Below are positions 37,577-48,995 of a stretch of 64,000 nt of DNA, one piece after another. A model generated the notes under the pieces. That model was not told where the DNA came from and made no database searches. It saw nothing but the letters and a program-made list of their open reading frames with translations. The translations under genes and the position numbers were made by a program. Positions within the stretch are counted from its first letter, which is position 1, and every line of letters begins with the position of its first letter. The stretch lies in contig CM067512.1 of assembly GCA_034509495.1 (NCBI GenBank), positions 6,959,468 to 7,023,467 on the forward strand, given 5' to 3'. The DNA is from Acestrorhynchus altus (lineage: Eukaryota > Chordata > Actinopteri > Characiformes > Acestrorhynchidae).

Positions 37577-37898
37577 TACACTATATGGACAAATGCTCAT
37601 TCATTGTTTCTTCTGAAATCAAGGTGTTATCTCTCCAGGGAGAGATTTCTACTTGATTTCAGAGAATTCCTGTGAGGGTTTGGTTGCATGCAAGATGTCA
37701 GGGGCATTATATCCTATTTGCCCATGTCTCACATTAGGTTCATGTTTATCTTCTCCAGAGAGTTCTATTCTTTTGGCAATAATACATCTCAACAGGGTCA
37801 AGAAAAGCTGCCATACAATCTCAGCAATGGGTGCAAATTAAACCAGCTGAATGCATTCATTACAAGCAGTGTCTATTAACATTTGGACATGGAGTGTA
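37577..37898 (+). mobile_element. complete MITE family T, about 322 bp
   Basis: The left end TACACTATATGGACAAATGC (37577) and right end …CATTTGGACATGGAGTGTA (37898) are imperfect inverted repeats. TCATTGTTTCTTCTGAAATC, TTCATGTTTATCTTCTCCAG, AGAGTTCTATTCTTTTGGCA and GCTGAATGCATTCATTAC are internal hallmarks. It is non-autonomous, and ends of this type (TACACTATATGG) suggest Tc1/mariner mobilisation, which is inference. It is shortened compared with the usual length of this fish family. Confidence 0.88.
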
Positions 37899-39007
37899 CG
37901 TTGCTAAATTGCTCTTGGATGGAACACACAGTTACAGTAAATATTTGTTGCAATAGAATTACAGAAAATTACAGAAGATTACAGAAGAGATGTATAAGGT
38001 AAAGGTTCTCCACCCATTATGGAAAGAAGTGAAGGTCCTAGGACTAAACACCCAAGCCAAGAACCCTTAAGGAACCTTAATGTTTTTGATTGTGAGACAT
38101 TATGGACTGGTAGGATTAAGCCATAACACTTATGTGTCTAAACTGGTAAAATGAGCTCCAGATGAAAAATGGAAGATGTGACAAAGGTCTCAAACCTGGA
38201 GCTCTGACATATTTTCATATTTGGGCATGTCATTAGCCACAAAACCCCACAGCTTTAGAGGTCTGTTAAGTTATTTGAACCATGACCGGCGTTCATATTC
38301 ATATAGTATATGTTTTAGTCACTGATTGAATTGGATTGATTGAATGCTAAGGTCTACCATGTTCAGAATTTATAGGCAGGCTGCAGTAAAAATATAAACA
38401 GCCTTCATTTTTCCAATGCATTTCAGATTTTTTTCCCCCCTTCTTCCCTCAGCACATCCAGGCCAACCACCAGCGAGATGCCAAGCTTTGATTTGTAGAT
38501 GAAAATGTGTGGGAAGTGGTCTGAGTCTCACATGATTCAGTGGCAGTGAAAGTCCACGATGAAGACCAGTATGGAAGAAGACCAGTCCTGAGCTGCCAGT
38601 GCAGCAGACCACTTGAGAGATGGAACAAGATAAGCTCTGAAATGACTGGACCTAGACTTACCACTGTCCACTGCATGAATATGAGAAATGTATCAAAGTA
38701 CATGTTTTCATTGTCTAAGGCTCTGCTGAGCCACTTGCTGAGCTTTCAATGATTAGAAAATAGGATTCAGATCAACTCATTCTGTATTATACTTTTAGTA
38801 ATGACTGTAATAATGAATGAATGAATCAATCAATCAATCAATGTTTTTTACAACAAGGGAGTTGTCACAAAGCAGCTTTACAGAAGTCCGAGTCCAAGCC
38901 TCTTGTAATGCTTTCTGTGTTGCTCATTCTTAATGTGTCACCAATAAATAATATAAAGATCATTAAAATTAAGAGTAAAATTAAGAATTAATTTTTTTTT
39001 CTGTTTT
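37899..39007. other. unassigned, with (TGAA)/(TCAA) run
   Basis: A short tetranucleotide run at 38813-38846 is followed by GGGAGTTGTCACAAAGCAGC TTTACAG, a common fish repeat scrap (38858-38890). The rest is unassigned. Confidence 0.45.
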
Positions 39008-39336
39008 TCTTGGACTGTCTTCAGGGAAGCCTTTGAGCAATGCTGGATCTAATTGCATTCAGTGACAAGACTGTTACTGAGGTAAGGATGCTGCATCATC
39101 ACCAACCCACTTCTCCCCAACTCTCCAGGTCATCCCGAAAGAACAAAGTTCCTTTATACCCCTTTAGCCCAAGACTGGCATTAGGCATGAGGCCAATACG
39201 TCTTTGTTTATCTGCTCCAGAGTCCTATTCTTTTAGCATTACGTCTCTACAGGGGCTAGACTAGCTGTGTGTCAGCAATGAGTGAACTTAAAGTAGCTGA
39301 ATGCATCCATTAGAAGGGGACATACAGAGTACATTA
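39008..39336 (+). mobile_element. MITE family T, end-less copy
   Basis: GCATTCAGTGACAAGACTGT, ACTGGCATTAGGCATGAGGC, TTTGTTTATCTGCTCCAGAG, CATTACGTCTCTACAGGGGC, TAGACTAGCTGTGTGTCAGC and GTAGCTGAATGCATCCATTA follow the family order. The terminal 20 bp on each side are missing or degraded. Confidence 0.8.
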
Positions 39337-41570
39337 TTCAGTGATTGAGAATTTGTGTTATGAAGTCCCTAGTGAGATAATAACTTTTTTGTTTTTTTAA
39401 CAGCTACTAACTTCTGACCAGCTCGCGGTGTTTGGGCTAAGTGATACAAAAGATAAAGTGTCTGTTATGGGTTTTATAGCCTATTACTGAGTTCAGCTTA
39501 ATGCAGTAATAGTAAAATGCTGAGTGGGCCGCTGTGGCACTCAGAGACTTTGAACAGAACTGGAAGTCAGCAAGTGGCGGCACATATTGACGGCCAGTGT
39601 CACTCGCAGTGTTTACACCTTCATTAAAAACACTCATTGAATTTTTAGACACCTCTACACAGCACGAGTGTCCAGAGTGTGGTCGCCTTAAATCAGACAC
39701 TTTCATGGGCACAGCTGGGAGGCCGAGATCCCACTGTATCATTACAAGATAATTACAGTATATAAAATATTGATTTCCCTTTGAGGAGGAAGAGACAGCT
39801 GAGGGGAGATGCTACTGGTTCACTCCAGAAACCGAATGCAGAACATTTGAAAGTAAATTTAACTTAGTTGACTCACATTGCTCACGTTTTTTGGTTCAGG
39901 TTGGTCAAAATTACATCTTGAATTGAGCCTCAAAAACATTACTAAATCAGTTGCAGCTGAAATTACATATAAATGGCACAACAGTCTAACTGCAGCTCAT
40001 TGAGTGTAATGAGCTATATAAGATTTATAAGTAGGTTAAACCATTGAACTTAAGTGTGTGTATTTTTTTTTACAAGTATTGATTTAATTCAGTTAATTTC
40101 AGACAAAGTCTATCCCAAAACACAAATGATGATGTCACAAAACACTTAGGTAATGGGTTATATAGGTTTATACTTATAAAATTACATGATCTGCACATTT
40201 TCCAGTTTAAAATGTATTGTTTTTATTATTTTGTTTAAAGCATCCCAATTTACAGAGTAAATATTAAGCACAGCTTAACCATGTTATGGTTCACTTAGTT
40301 CGGTTAGTTTAGCTACTTCATGAACTTCACCGCAACATCATTTAAGACCTAAGCCTCCATAGACCTTTACATGTGATCTCCGTCTTATAGCAATACACAG
40401 AGCACCCCTATGATAACAATCCCTTCCACAATACACTGTTTTTGTGCTTGTACAGAGTGTGGATGTATGGATCTTGTGAATGCCTTTTCCAGCTATTTTA
40501 ATAGCTTGCCACTAAAGCGAGTTTGTCCTCTACTAATAAGCTAACTCTTAGTAATGAGGTGAAGGTTTCCTGACCCATGCTCACTGTTGAGTCAGTGCAT
40601 TAACTTTGGCCAGTCGGGTCCTTAAAGTAGCCAGGCAGCATTGTTTTCTTTGTGGAAAAACACAGCATGTATACAAAAGACCCACTCAAGGCATGCACAA
40701 CTCTGAATGCCAATGGAATATTGCTCACTATATTACCAGGTCACTAGAGCAGGGGTCACCAAGACTGGTCCTGCAAATAATTAGTCGGATCAGGTAGGAT
40801 GGATTCGGTTTGAATGTTCAGAAATGAACTTGTGGTTTTGAGGCTTTGCTTATTATATACTGTTGACCAAAAAGTTAAGAGTTAGGAGCTCTTTTGGGGA
40901 ATTTAAACCTAGTGAGCTCAAAAATGTTCTGTAATCAGGTGCTTCTTCATTTTACGTTGGCCTGCCTGCCTTTAAATTACGGCACATATGGGCTAGAATT
41001 AAAACAGCTTTCTCCTTCTGCAATCCCTTTGCTCTGAAATAAAATGCCAAATCTATTAAATATGTGTGAGAAAGAGCAAAGTGTTCACTCTGCTGAACCA
41101 ACAGAACAGAGTGAAATAAAGAGAATTAAAAGAGAATGACAAAAAGAGAGACTTGCTTAGTGCCCGTGAATAGAGTAGAACAGAGTAAGGTCAAGCGTTA
41201 GTGATTTCTTCTCACTTACTAAATGCAGCTGAATAAATATAATCAATTAATCTTCATCCCTGCTGACATCCACAGTCTCGGCTTAAAAAAGCCTGCGACA
41301 CGTCACCAACAAAGCTTCTTCAAGGACGGCCTACAATCATATAGGGTTTTATTTCGTATTTTTCCAATGGTCTGACAGTAAGTAACCCTTCACCACAAGC
41401 CCCTCGTTCCTTTTTCCAACTCCTTCTTCCAGTGGTGATCAGTGATTACACACTGACTGCAGTTTGGAGAGCAGATATTCCTGGTGGGGATCTAGAGAGC
41501 CATACATTCTGCAGTGGATGACATTTTCAATGAATATATACCGCTGCTTTCCTCAGACCAACATCAATCG
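39337..41570. other. largely unassigned
   Basis: 40745-40800 (AGCAGGGGTCACCAAGACTG, GTCCTGCAA) is a scrap of a common fish dispersed repeat. 39440-39760 has some CpG (GGCGGCACATATTGACGGCC) but no gene signal that I recognise. The rest is AT-rich. Confidence 0.4.
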
Positions 41571-41579
41571 CATACTTAC

Positions 41580-41679
41580 CTGTGGTCAAGTGGCAGCCTC
41601 GTCACTCTCTTCCATCTTTACCTCCTGTGCAGAGTCAAGTCATGTCTACCGCTCCAGGCTTCCGTTCTGCTACCCGTCT
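41580..41679 (-). other. candidate internal exon with perfect splice sites
   Basis: On the minus strand a 100-nt segment is bounded by GGTTTTTCAG (acceptor, 41689-41680) and CAG|GTAAGTAT (donor, 41582-41572). The donor is fully complementary to the 5' end of U1 snRNA over about eleven bases. Inside is AGGAGGTAAAGATGGAAGAG; the ATG frame is short (MEESDEAAT, then stop), so if real it might be a noncoding or 5'-UTR exon. Only the splice-site strength supports it. Confidence 0.25.
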
Positions 41680-41759
41680 CTGAAAAACCGGTGGTTATAT
41701 TTGGGCTGTGGATATGCGGTACAAATTTGACTTGTTGAGATGTAACACTACACATTTAG

Positions 41760-42148
41760 TGAAACTGTATTTGTTGAGCAAATGTTGACAGAAAACCAAT
41801 TAATGTTGCAAAATGTCTATAAAATGCCAATTAAATATTTTAATGATATTCATTTAATTTTAATACCATAGGCAAAAGTGAAAAGAGCAGAACGAGCTTA
41901 AAAATGTGTATGATTTTTTGAATGTGTTCCTGCCCTTCAATTTGTTTACTATTTATTCCCATCTATCATGTAGAGGGAGGCCTTCATATTTAAGGACTCT
42001 GACCATGAGGATTGGAGTTTATCATCTCCTGTCCTTAGATAAGCAGGCCACTCTGGGGCGGAGAAACAATGTACATTTCTGTGTCGACAAAAGTCGAGAA
42101 AGATAAATTTACTCAGAACTGTACTCCTGGGGGGACATGTACTTTAGG
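41760..42148. other. unassigned AT-rich sequence
   Basis: Nothing recognised. Confidence 0.45.
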
Positions 42149-42640
42149 TCATTTATGGCATACTGTGGCAATTTTGCCAACAAATGTTATGGCTGGGCCG
42201 ATAGAACTTGTACACTCTAATGTTGCTGAAGCTGGCATCCCAGCTGGATCCATGAATGCTTGATTGGAAGTGTTGCAATCTGACAGAGACATTCCTGGGT
42301 AACATGTGCTGTTCTGCTGAAAAATGTCAATTGGAAGCCCATCAATGGGAGGCAACACATGTGGCTGTCCCTCCAATTACTACTAGGGGTGACCAACTGT
42401 TGTATGAAATGACTCTCCAGATCATCGCACCAGCGGCTGGGGCAGTGTGTCGCTCCACAGCAAAGGCAGGTATGAATGGCTCACCACAGCACTTCCGTAC
42501 TTGAACCTGACTGTTGTTGGATCCCAAACACAACCTAGATTTGTAACTACAGACAATACAGTTCCAAACCTGATTGCCAAGTGTGCATTCTCTCACATAA
42601 CCAGCCGCACAACATAACAGCTTGGTTAGAATGGCCTAGA
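42149..42640 (-). pseudogene. Tc1/mariner transposase fragment, lineage 4
   Basis: The minus-strand frame 42596-42342 contains VQVRKCCGEPFIPAFAVERH and then TAPAAGAMIWRVISYNSWSP, matching the region between the first and second catalytic aspartates of a Tc1-like clade typified by VWRRxGERxxP...VMVWGAIxYxxRSPL. The continuing minus frame 42376-42149 has HVLPPIDGLPIDIFQQNSTC, where the second catalytic aspartate (QQDN) has become N-S. The remainder is scrambled. Both ends are missing. Confidence 0.75.
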
Positions 42641-43014
42641 TGGCAAGGACCTTGTCAAAATGACCATCTTGTTTCTCTTAGTCCAGTGATTTACCCATGA
42701 TTCATATGTCTGTGATTACATCATAGAGGCATGTCCAGCAGTCACAATCATCTACCAAGAGGTACACTACCCAAAGCTAGCTTCTGAGAGACTTTAAATG
42801 GTAAGCACTAATATGCCTTCTGGTGCCAAGAGGGCATAGGAGACTCTAAAGTCTACAAGTCTCTAAAAGGCTCTATATTCTAAATTTTGTCATGATTTAT
42901 GATTCAGTCTTATAGATGGATTATGCACGTAAAATACAATTAATTTTTACATTACCATGTTCCAACATCTCTTTATCCTGCACAAATAAGCAGACGTTGT
43001 GGATTGTGTAAAGA
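42641..43014. other. unassigned sequence
   Basis: Perhaps more decayed transposon at 42641-42800. Nothing firm. Confidence 0.4.
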
Positions 43015-43290
43015 GGAAATTAATAGAATAGAAGAATAGAATAGAACTTTATTGATCCCTTGGGAGGGTTCCTTCAGGGAAATTAAGGTTCCAGTAGCAG
43101 CATCAGTACAGTACAGAAAGTAAAATGGTAGATAATAATAATTTAGTAAGAAACACTATATAAATATATGGAATATATAATATAGAGTCTATATTACAAT
43201 ATAAAATATAGATAATAGTGCATGAGAAAAGGGTCCTATAGGAGGGGTCCAGTTGTGTTGTGGTGGTGTTTCTGCATAATTCAATCACCA
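43015..43290 (-). repeat. LINE 3'-end-type repeat, antisense
   Basis: AATAGAATAGAACTTTATTG, ATCCCTTGGGAGGGTTCCTT, CAGGGAAATTAAGGTTCCAG and GGTCCTATAGGAGGGGTCCA are the antisense 3' tail common to CR1/Rex-type fish LINEs. It begins in a short TAGAA repeat as such tails do. It is 5'-truncated with no coding part. Confidence 0.65.
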
Positions 43291-43684
43291 AGATGTAAAC
43301 AAAGAGAGAGTGGATGGGTGTGAAATGGTTTGTTACAGAGAAACAAACTGGCTCTGATTAGTTTACAGTGATTGTAACAGAAAGCAGAGATCACAATATT
43401 TTATTTGCTTTTCTAAACAGTCAAATATATTCCATTCATGTACTTGGTTCTAGTGATCAGTTCTGTCTTTAAAATATGCTAAACATACATTTTAGGCCGA
43501 AAGTGACTAAGCAGCTTATTTCTAACTTCTTCATACAATAATTTTTTGTGAGGCAGATGCTTTAAACATCTGTATCAATATGATTCTCCAGAATATTCAC
43601 ACCAACTCTGAATTACTGAATTTTGATAAATAGGTAGAAGGTGAGTTGTTGTCAAAACTTTAGGCAAGCCACCCCAGGAGCTTA

Positions 43685-43686
<2 letters not shown>
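43291..43686. other. unassigned sequence
   Basis: Nothing recognised. Confidence 0.45.

Positions 43687-43744
<58 letters not shown>
43687..43744. repeat. (TG)n microsatellite
   Basis: A pure GT tract of about 29 units. Confidence 0.97.
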
Positions 43745-43745
<1 letters not shown>

Positions 43746-43789
43746 GGGGAGGTCACTAGCCACCCCCACATCACAAAATGCCTTAACAC

Positions 43790-44600
43790 CTCATATCTCA
43801 TTTGACCATAGAACATTCTTCCAAGAAGACTTTTTGATTTGTTGATGTGGTCAACTGCACATTTTAGACAAGCTTGCAGGTGTCATTTTTTATTCTTAGA
43901 TGGCAGCCTCTCAGTCCATTGCAATATAAAATGCTTTTGACTATCGACAGTGTCCTTGATGTTTCAACAGCTGCCAGTTCATGACAGGCCAAGGCCCTTG
44001 TGATTTTTTGTTTTTTCCTAACCATCCAAACCAATTTCCTATCAGTTGAGGACATTTTTTATTTTGCTCAGACCTCATTAAAACGACTGCACATCCCAAT
44101 TACTAGTATTTAAATGTATTTAATCTTTAATATTTTAATATTTAAATGTCTGTTTGAACTGATCATCTTAAAATAGTTTAGAAATAGCTCAAAGGGACAT
44201 TTCTGACACCCTGCAATAGGCTGGTGCCCTGCCCTGCGCCTGATGACTCCAGATATGCTCTGGATTAACCGTGACCCTATTCAGGAAGAAGCAGCCAAGA
44301 TAATGACTGACTGTTTGAGACATTCCTGACTTGGGTCAATATATTCTCATCCCTCTAAAGTCTGCACTTAAGTCCTTGGACTTTTCCATTGTACTGTGTG
44401 TTGGTCAATTGTTTATCACCATTCACATTGTGTGTGTGCAGAGAGCTGTGGGTAACCGAGGGCTGGGAAGGATACGTCTTCCAAATTCCTCTGATCACTG
44501 TCTTTGGAAAGGCCTTCTGTGACAATCATTTGGGATGTTGTAGAGAGAACCTCTCAGCTAGTAACAGTCAATCATGATCACTAAGAGGAAGTGTTAAGAA
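43790..44600 (-). pseudogene. Tc1-like fossil (lineage 5), split by a family S insertion
   Basis: TTCCAAGAAGACTTTTTGAT, GATGGCAGCCTCTCAGTCCA, TTGCAATATAAAATGC, GTCCTTGATGTTTCAACAGC and CAGTTCATGACAGGCC are the antisense N-terminal half of a fish Tc1-like transposase. After an interruption at 44208-44312 it resumes (TGCACTTAAGTCCTTGGACT TTTCCATTGTACTGTGTGTT; GCCTTCTGTGACAATC). A relative is at 52785-53215. It is highly decayed, with no open catalytic core. Confidence 0.65.
44208..44312 (+). repeat. family S tail inserted in Tc1 fossil
   Basis: GCCCTGCCCTGCGCCTGATG, ACTCCAGATATGCTCTGGAT, TAACCGTGACCC and CAGGAAGAAGCAGCCAAGAT match 34118-34204 closely, ending in ATGACTGACTG. A retrotransposed tail landed in the older Tc1 element, which gives their relative ages. 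Confidence 0.75.
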
Positions 44601-44768
44601 ATCTGGCCTTGGCCATTTAAAAGACATTTTGATAATTCATCATCGTCATACAGAAACATGGCAAAATCCTGCACAAATGAGGTTAAACATACTGCCCACC
44701 TCAGTCCCTTCCCCCATACTCTAAACAGCTACTACAACACAAACTGGACATTATTATTCACCATATAG

Positions 44769-44769
<1 letters not shown>
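44601..44769. other. unassigned sequence
   Basis: Nothing recognised. Confidence 0.4.

Positions 44770-44848
<79 letters not shown>
44770..44848. repeat. (TA)n microsatellite
   Basis: About 39 TA units, lying 20 bp left of the perfect palindrome that also has a (TA)n centre. Confidence 0.97.
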
Positions 44849-44852
<4 letters not shown>

Positions 44853-44867
44853 TTTTTTTATATTTTT

Positions 44868-44999
44868 AAGGATTACATAAAAAAAAAATAAAAACAGCCT
44901 CATGTTCATAGTTGCATGTAGCCTTCATTGATAAGGCTGCACCCTTTTTTCTTGCCTACAGCTTTCAGCTGAAGAATAAACATGGCAAATATAACTACT

Positions 45000-45069
<70 letters not shown>

Positions 45070-45201
45070 AGTAGTTATATTTGCCATGTTTATTCTTCAG
45101 CTGAAAGCTGTAGGCAAGAAAAAAGGGTGCAGCCTTATCAATGAAGGCTACATGCAACTATGAACATGAGGCTGTTTTTATTTTTTTTTTATGTAATCCT
45201 T
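44868..45201. repeat. perfect 334-bp palindrome with (TA)n centre
   Basis: The left arm begins AAGGATTACAT at 44868 and the right arm ends ATGTAATCCTT at 45201. Every position I compared pairs about the axis between 45034 and 45035, including runs of ten A against ten T. The centre is a (TA)n tract (about 45003-45066), leaving two arms of about 134 bp of ordinary sequence. Because of the symmetry both strands encode the same 83-residue frame (44912-45163 plus, 45157-44906 minus), which is not a gene. Confidence 0.98.
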
Positions 45202-47198
45202 CATAATTAGTCGTGACAACAGTGAGGCTTAGACTCAATTAATAACATCAAGTGCATTATTATTTTTTTTAAATTATTTATTCACATTCTATCGCAACAG
45301 AATGGAATGAAGAGTTAAATACTTTGCCTTAACTCTAGCTTTTACACTTGTTTTGTCCAGTGCTGTAGGCATTTACAGCAGCTAAATGAGATTTTTTTAT
45401 TGCAGTCTCAATGCCAAACGTGAGCTACATCAGTGTTGCTACAGTAAGTTTGAATGCAGTGGCTCTTATGCAGTCAAGGTTAAACTAATATGTGTGTTTG
45501 AGTACATTCCGTTCTGTACCTTTGAAAAAGGGTCAAAGAAAATAGAGTGCACAGCAGCAAACAAACATGTTACAATATTATGCCCATGGCCTGTGTTCAG
45601 CGCATGCAATATAACAGTATTATACCCAATGCAACTGTACTGATGCCCAAAATACATCCAGAGCAACTCAAAGAAAAAGTGCCAAAGAAAATAGAGAGAC
45701 ATGGTGCTATAGCTCCATGTGTACAGCAACACGATACACTCAGGAGATGTTTCTTGAGAAACAAACTGCACTGATGTTTCAGCGATTCTGATTTCTGTCG
45801 ACTGCTTAAAAAGCCGTCGACAAATAAAATAAAATAATACAGTAACTGAATACAAAGGTTTTTGTTTTTACTTAAATGAGTTTAGTTTAGATAAAAGTCT
45901 TCTAACTCATATTTTCAATTCTGCATTTTTATGTTGAGTCAAAAATCAAAAGCATTAGTTAATGTATTACAGCTTAAATTCAATGAATATTTTGTACGGT
46001 CATTTGTATGTGGTTCCATTCCCTCTATCTTTTTAATTCCCATCTGTAGGTTTAGGATGTTTTGACACTACAGCAATGAACCCTTCTGATTTTATCTTAT
46101 GATCTCCTCATACTTCTAGAGCAGCAATTAGACTGTTGAGCCACTTTGGTGCCATGGAATTACACTTGATCTAACCCGCAATCCTGGGTAAATTTATATG
46201 TACATGGCTTCACAGATCTAATGTGGACACATTCAGAGACTAAAAATCAATTTATCAATTTCAGCTGTTTTTGAGGCTCATCCTAATATATACTCGTCAT
46301 CAAGAAGGAATTAACACATCATCAGCAGGAATCAACTGATTGCAATGCACAAGTGCAATGGTCTTGCGCCAAACAGAATAGCGGGTTACCTTGGTCGAGA
46401 TGACCACCTCTGACCTTCGTTACAGACATTTTTACAGCCCATAAAAAAGAAAGAAAGAAAGAATCTGGATATACTTTGGCTGGATTCCTTTTATGACTTT
46501 CAGGAAAATGAGTCCTCAGTCCACCAGATAAGATGTGAGTTTACTTTACCACCTAAAAAGCACACACAAATTTTTACTTCCAATAACATCTTGTTAACAT
46601 GCTCCATGGTTTCACCCAGATTTTAACACAATGGCAGTCACTTCAGACTGAAGGTTTTTTTTTTTTTTTTTCAGTTTGTAAAGGTCTTTTCCAACACATT
46701 TTGGAACATTTAAACTATTTTAATACAATGTCATATATTACATTTAGCATGAAAGTAAATAGTGGAGTTATGAAATTAAGTTATGAAATTGTTAATTGTA
46801 TGTGTCAGTAGGATTTTAACCTTAATATATTTATTGAAAAGTCATGTGATGCCTTTACTACAAAAATGTGAGTGAAAAGCAAAAACCCAACTGAGAATTA
46901 TAACTGTTCTTGATAAATGTATTCTTGAGTACTGGAATGCTGGGACAGTGGAAGACAGTGATGTGGAAATCAAGAACACACAATTATGCATATTGAGAAA
47001 CATCCTTGGGGCTTTTATCCTCTTAATTTCTCATATAATCAAGGACCAGGTCACAGCAGGCCATGACACTGCTTTAAAGTTAATTGTCCAATTACCTTTG
47101 AGCCAGTGAAAATAGAGGGACTGTGTAGTCACTAAACCATAAAAGTTATATTTTTGTTAAATATCTTGAATTGAATTTAGGTTGAATCACATACTGAT
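45202..47198. other. unassigned, with small simple repeats
   Basis: An (AAAG)n at 46441-46462 and poly(T) at 46655-46671. The stretch 46960-47130 is repeat-free with homeodomain-like motifs (ACAATTATGCATATTGAG, AGTTAATTGTCCAATTACC) and may be a conserved noncoding element. Confidence 0.4.
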
Positions 47199-47202
47199 TT
47201 AA

Positions 47203-47740
47203 CCTTTAGAACCCTAGGACAGTTTTGTGGGATGTAGTTTGACATACTAACTATTTATAGGAGACCAATACCAGATATTATTTTCAGGTGATTCTAGGTT
47301 ACTCAGATTTGTTTTCATTTGAGATGCAAATAAAACAAAAATATATTGTAAACATAATTTTAATATTTGTATGGATTTGACCATGTTTTGATAAAAAGCC
47401 AGAATGATCTTCATTATTTTTGTTATTTGTTTATGTCACTATTATTCCTTCTCAGGACCTTTATTCTTAAATTTGAACATGGTGTGACAAAAGAGAGCAA
47501 ACAGCCCCTTTCTTCTAATTTTCCTCTATTACCCAGTGTCTGGGTTAGTGATGTCATCAGCCCACCCCCTCTCGATGGTCAGTCAGAGTCTGCATGCAGG
47601 TTGAACACGTACAGGTGGTACAGTTATAATCCACGGTGCCATAAGTTAAGCCTTGTAGTTTGTTATGTCTGTAGGTTATTCTGATCCTGAGTTTTGAAGC
47701 CTAGAAAACAACATGTAACTGACAAAATTAAACAAAAACT
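47203..47740 (+). repeat. family P repeat, long copy with TTAA at left end
   Basis: TTAA at 47199-47202 precedes the end CCTTTAGAACCCTAGGACAG. Then ATGTAGTTTGACATACTAAC, TTTGACCATGTTTTGATAA, ATTTGAACATGGTGTGAC, AGCAAACAGCCCC, AGTGTCTGGGTTAGTGATGT, CAGAGTCTGCATGCAGGTTG and GTTATTCTGATCCTGAGTTT run in the same order as at 51136-51860. TTAA plus a CCTT start is compatible with a piggyBac-type non-autonomous element; this class is inference. Confidence 0.7.
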
Positions 47741-48429
47741 TTGTCACTGTCTAAGCACTTTGATTGGATTTGACTATGAAAAAAGAAGGACATGCTTGCT
47801 ATTATACGTGATAAAATATAATTAAAATATATATTTGTGTTTAAAATCAGCTCTTTAATGATATCACTCACATTTTTTTGCACCTCCACCTTTAAGTAGG
47901 GTGCTAAATTAAATCACACTGCTACAGAGGTTTCTCCCTGGGAAAATCCATCGTAGTCAGGGACTAGGCTAAGTCTGTGTCCGGAAAACAAGCTGACAGC
48001 ATTTAAGCCATTGATTTAATATTAATTCACCTCAGTCTGCAGCACCTCACCTTAAAAAACTAGGGATATCCTTCTAACTTAGGTAATGATGTGATCGATA
48101 GTGTGCCTCTCAGACAATCCACTGCCGTGCTACCAAAGGAAGTGGAGATTAAGATTGATCTGACGATGGTTTTGCTCCATTTCAGACATGAGTCATTGCA
48201 GTCAAGCTGAGCACTTCAGTGCTACTGGGCAGATGTGCTTAGTCTGAGGAGGGGTTTCGTCTGTGGGTATGTGTCATCATATCTGACTGATAAAAGACAG
48301 GACAAAATTATAGCTGTGGTATGTAATAAATAATACATACATGTGTAATATACAAAATTTAAATAACTCACCCCTGTGATATTAATTGAAAGGTAAGTAT
48401 TTGCACAAGTACAAGCGGGTATCTGGGTA
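47741..48429. other. unassigned sequence
   Basis: Nothing recognised. Confidence 0.45.
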
Positions 48430-48995
48430 TCCTTCTTTCAACCTGTTGTTCAGTGGTCAGGGTGGTGGGTCATTCTCAGCACTGCAGTGACACTGACATG
48501 GTGGAGGCGTATTGGTGTACTTTGAGCTGGTACAAGTAATCGGACACAGCAGTGATGCAGGAGTGTTTAAACCCCTCAGTGTCACTGCTGGACTGAGAAC
48601 AGTCCGTCAACCAGAAACATCCAGCAAACAGCATCCTGTGGGCAGCATCTTTTTACCACTGATGAAGGACTAAAGGATGAACAATACAAACCGGACAGAA
48701 AGAGATGAGCTTCTATCTCTGACTTTACATCTACAAGGTTGCAACTAAGAACGAGTGTCCAGTAGAGTGGACAGTGAGTGGACACAGTCACTCATGAACA
48801 TGTCATCATATGAGTGTCCCTGCAGTGTCAAGAACGGCCCAAAAGGAGGCTACAATGTATGAGAATCACATGGACTACAGACTATAACTGTTAAAGCTGT
48901 AAAGTGCTCCTGTGTGGTAAGTGGATCTGATGAAATGGACATTGAATATAGAAACAAAAAGACAATATTAATGGTATGGTTGACTGGTGAACATG
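48430..48995 (+). mobile_element. long-inverted-repeat MITE (family F), end-degraded copy
   Basis: CACTGCAGTGACACTGACAT, GGACACAGCAGTGATGCAGG, CACTGCTGGACTGAGAACAG, TGACTTTACATCTACAAGG and AGTAGAGTGGACAGTGAGTG match the copy at 30487 in order. Its outer 40 bp are too diverged to call a terminus. Confidence 0.82.

Noticed and set aside
41572..41582. ATACTTACCTG on the plus strand equals the 5' end of U1 snRNA
   Set aside because: The sequence after it does not continue as U1, so it is not an snRNA gene; it is better read as a strong splice donor on the other strand.
44906..45163. Two identical 83-residue frames on opposite strands
   Set aside because: They are a direct consequence of the perfect palindrome and are dominated by (YI)n from the TA tract.
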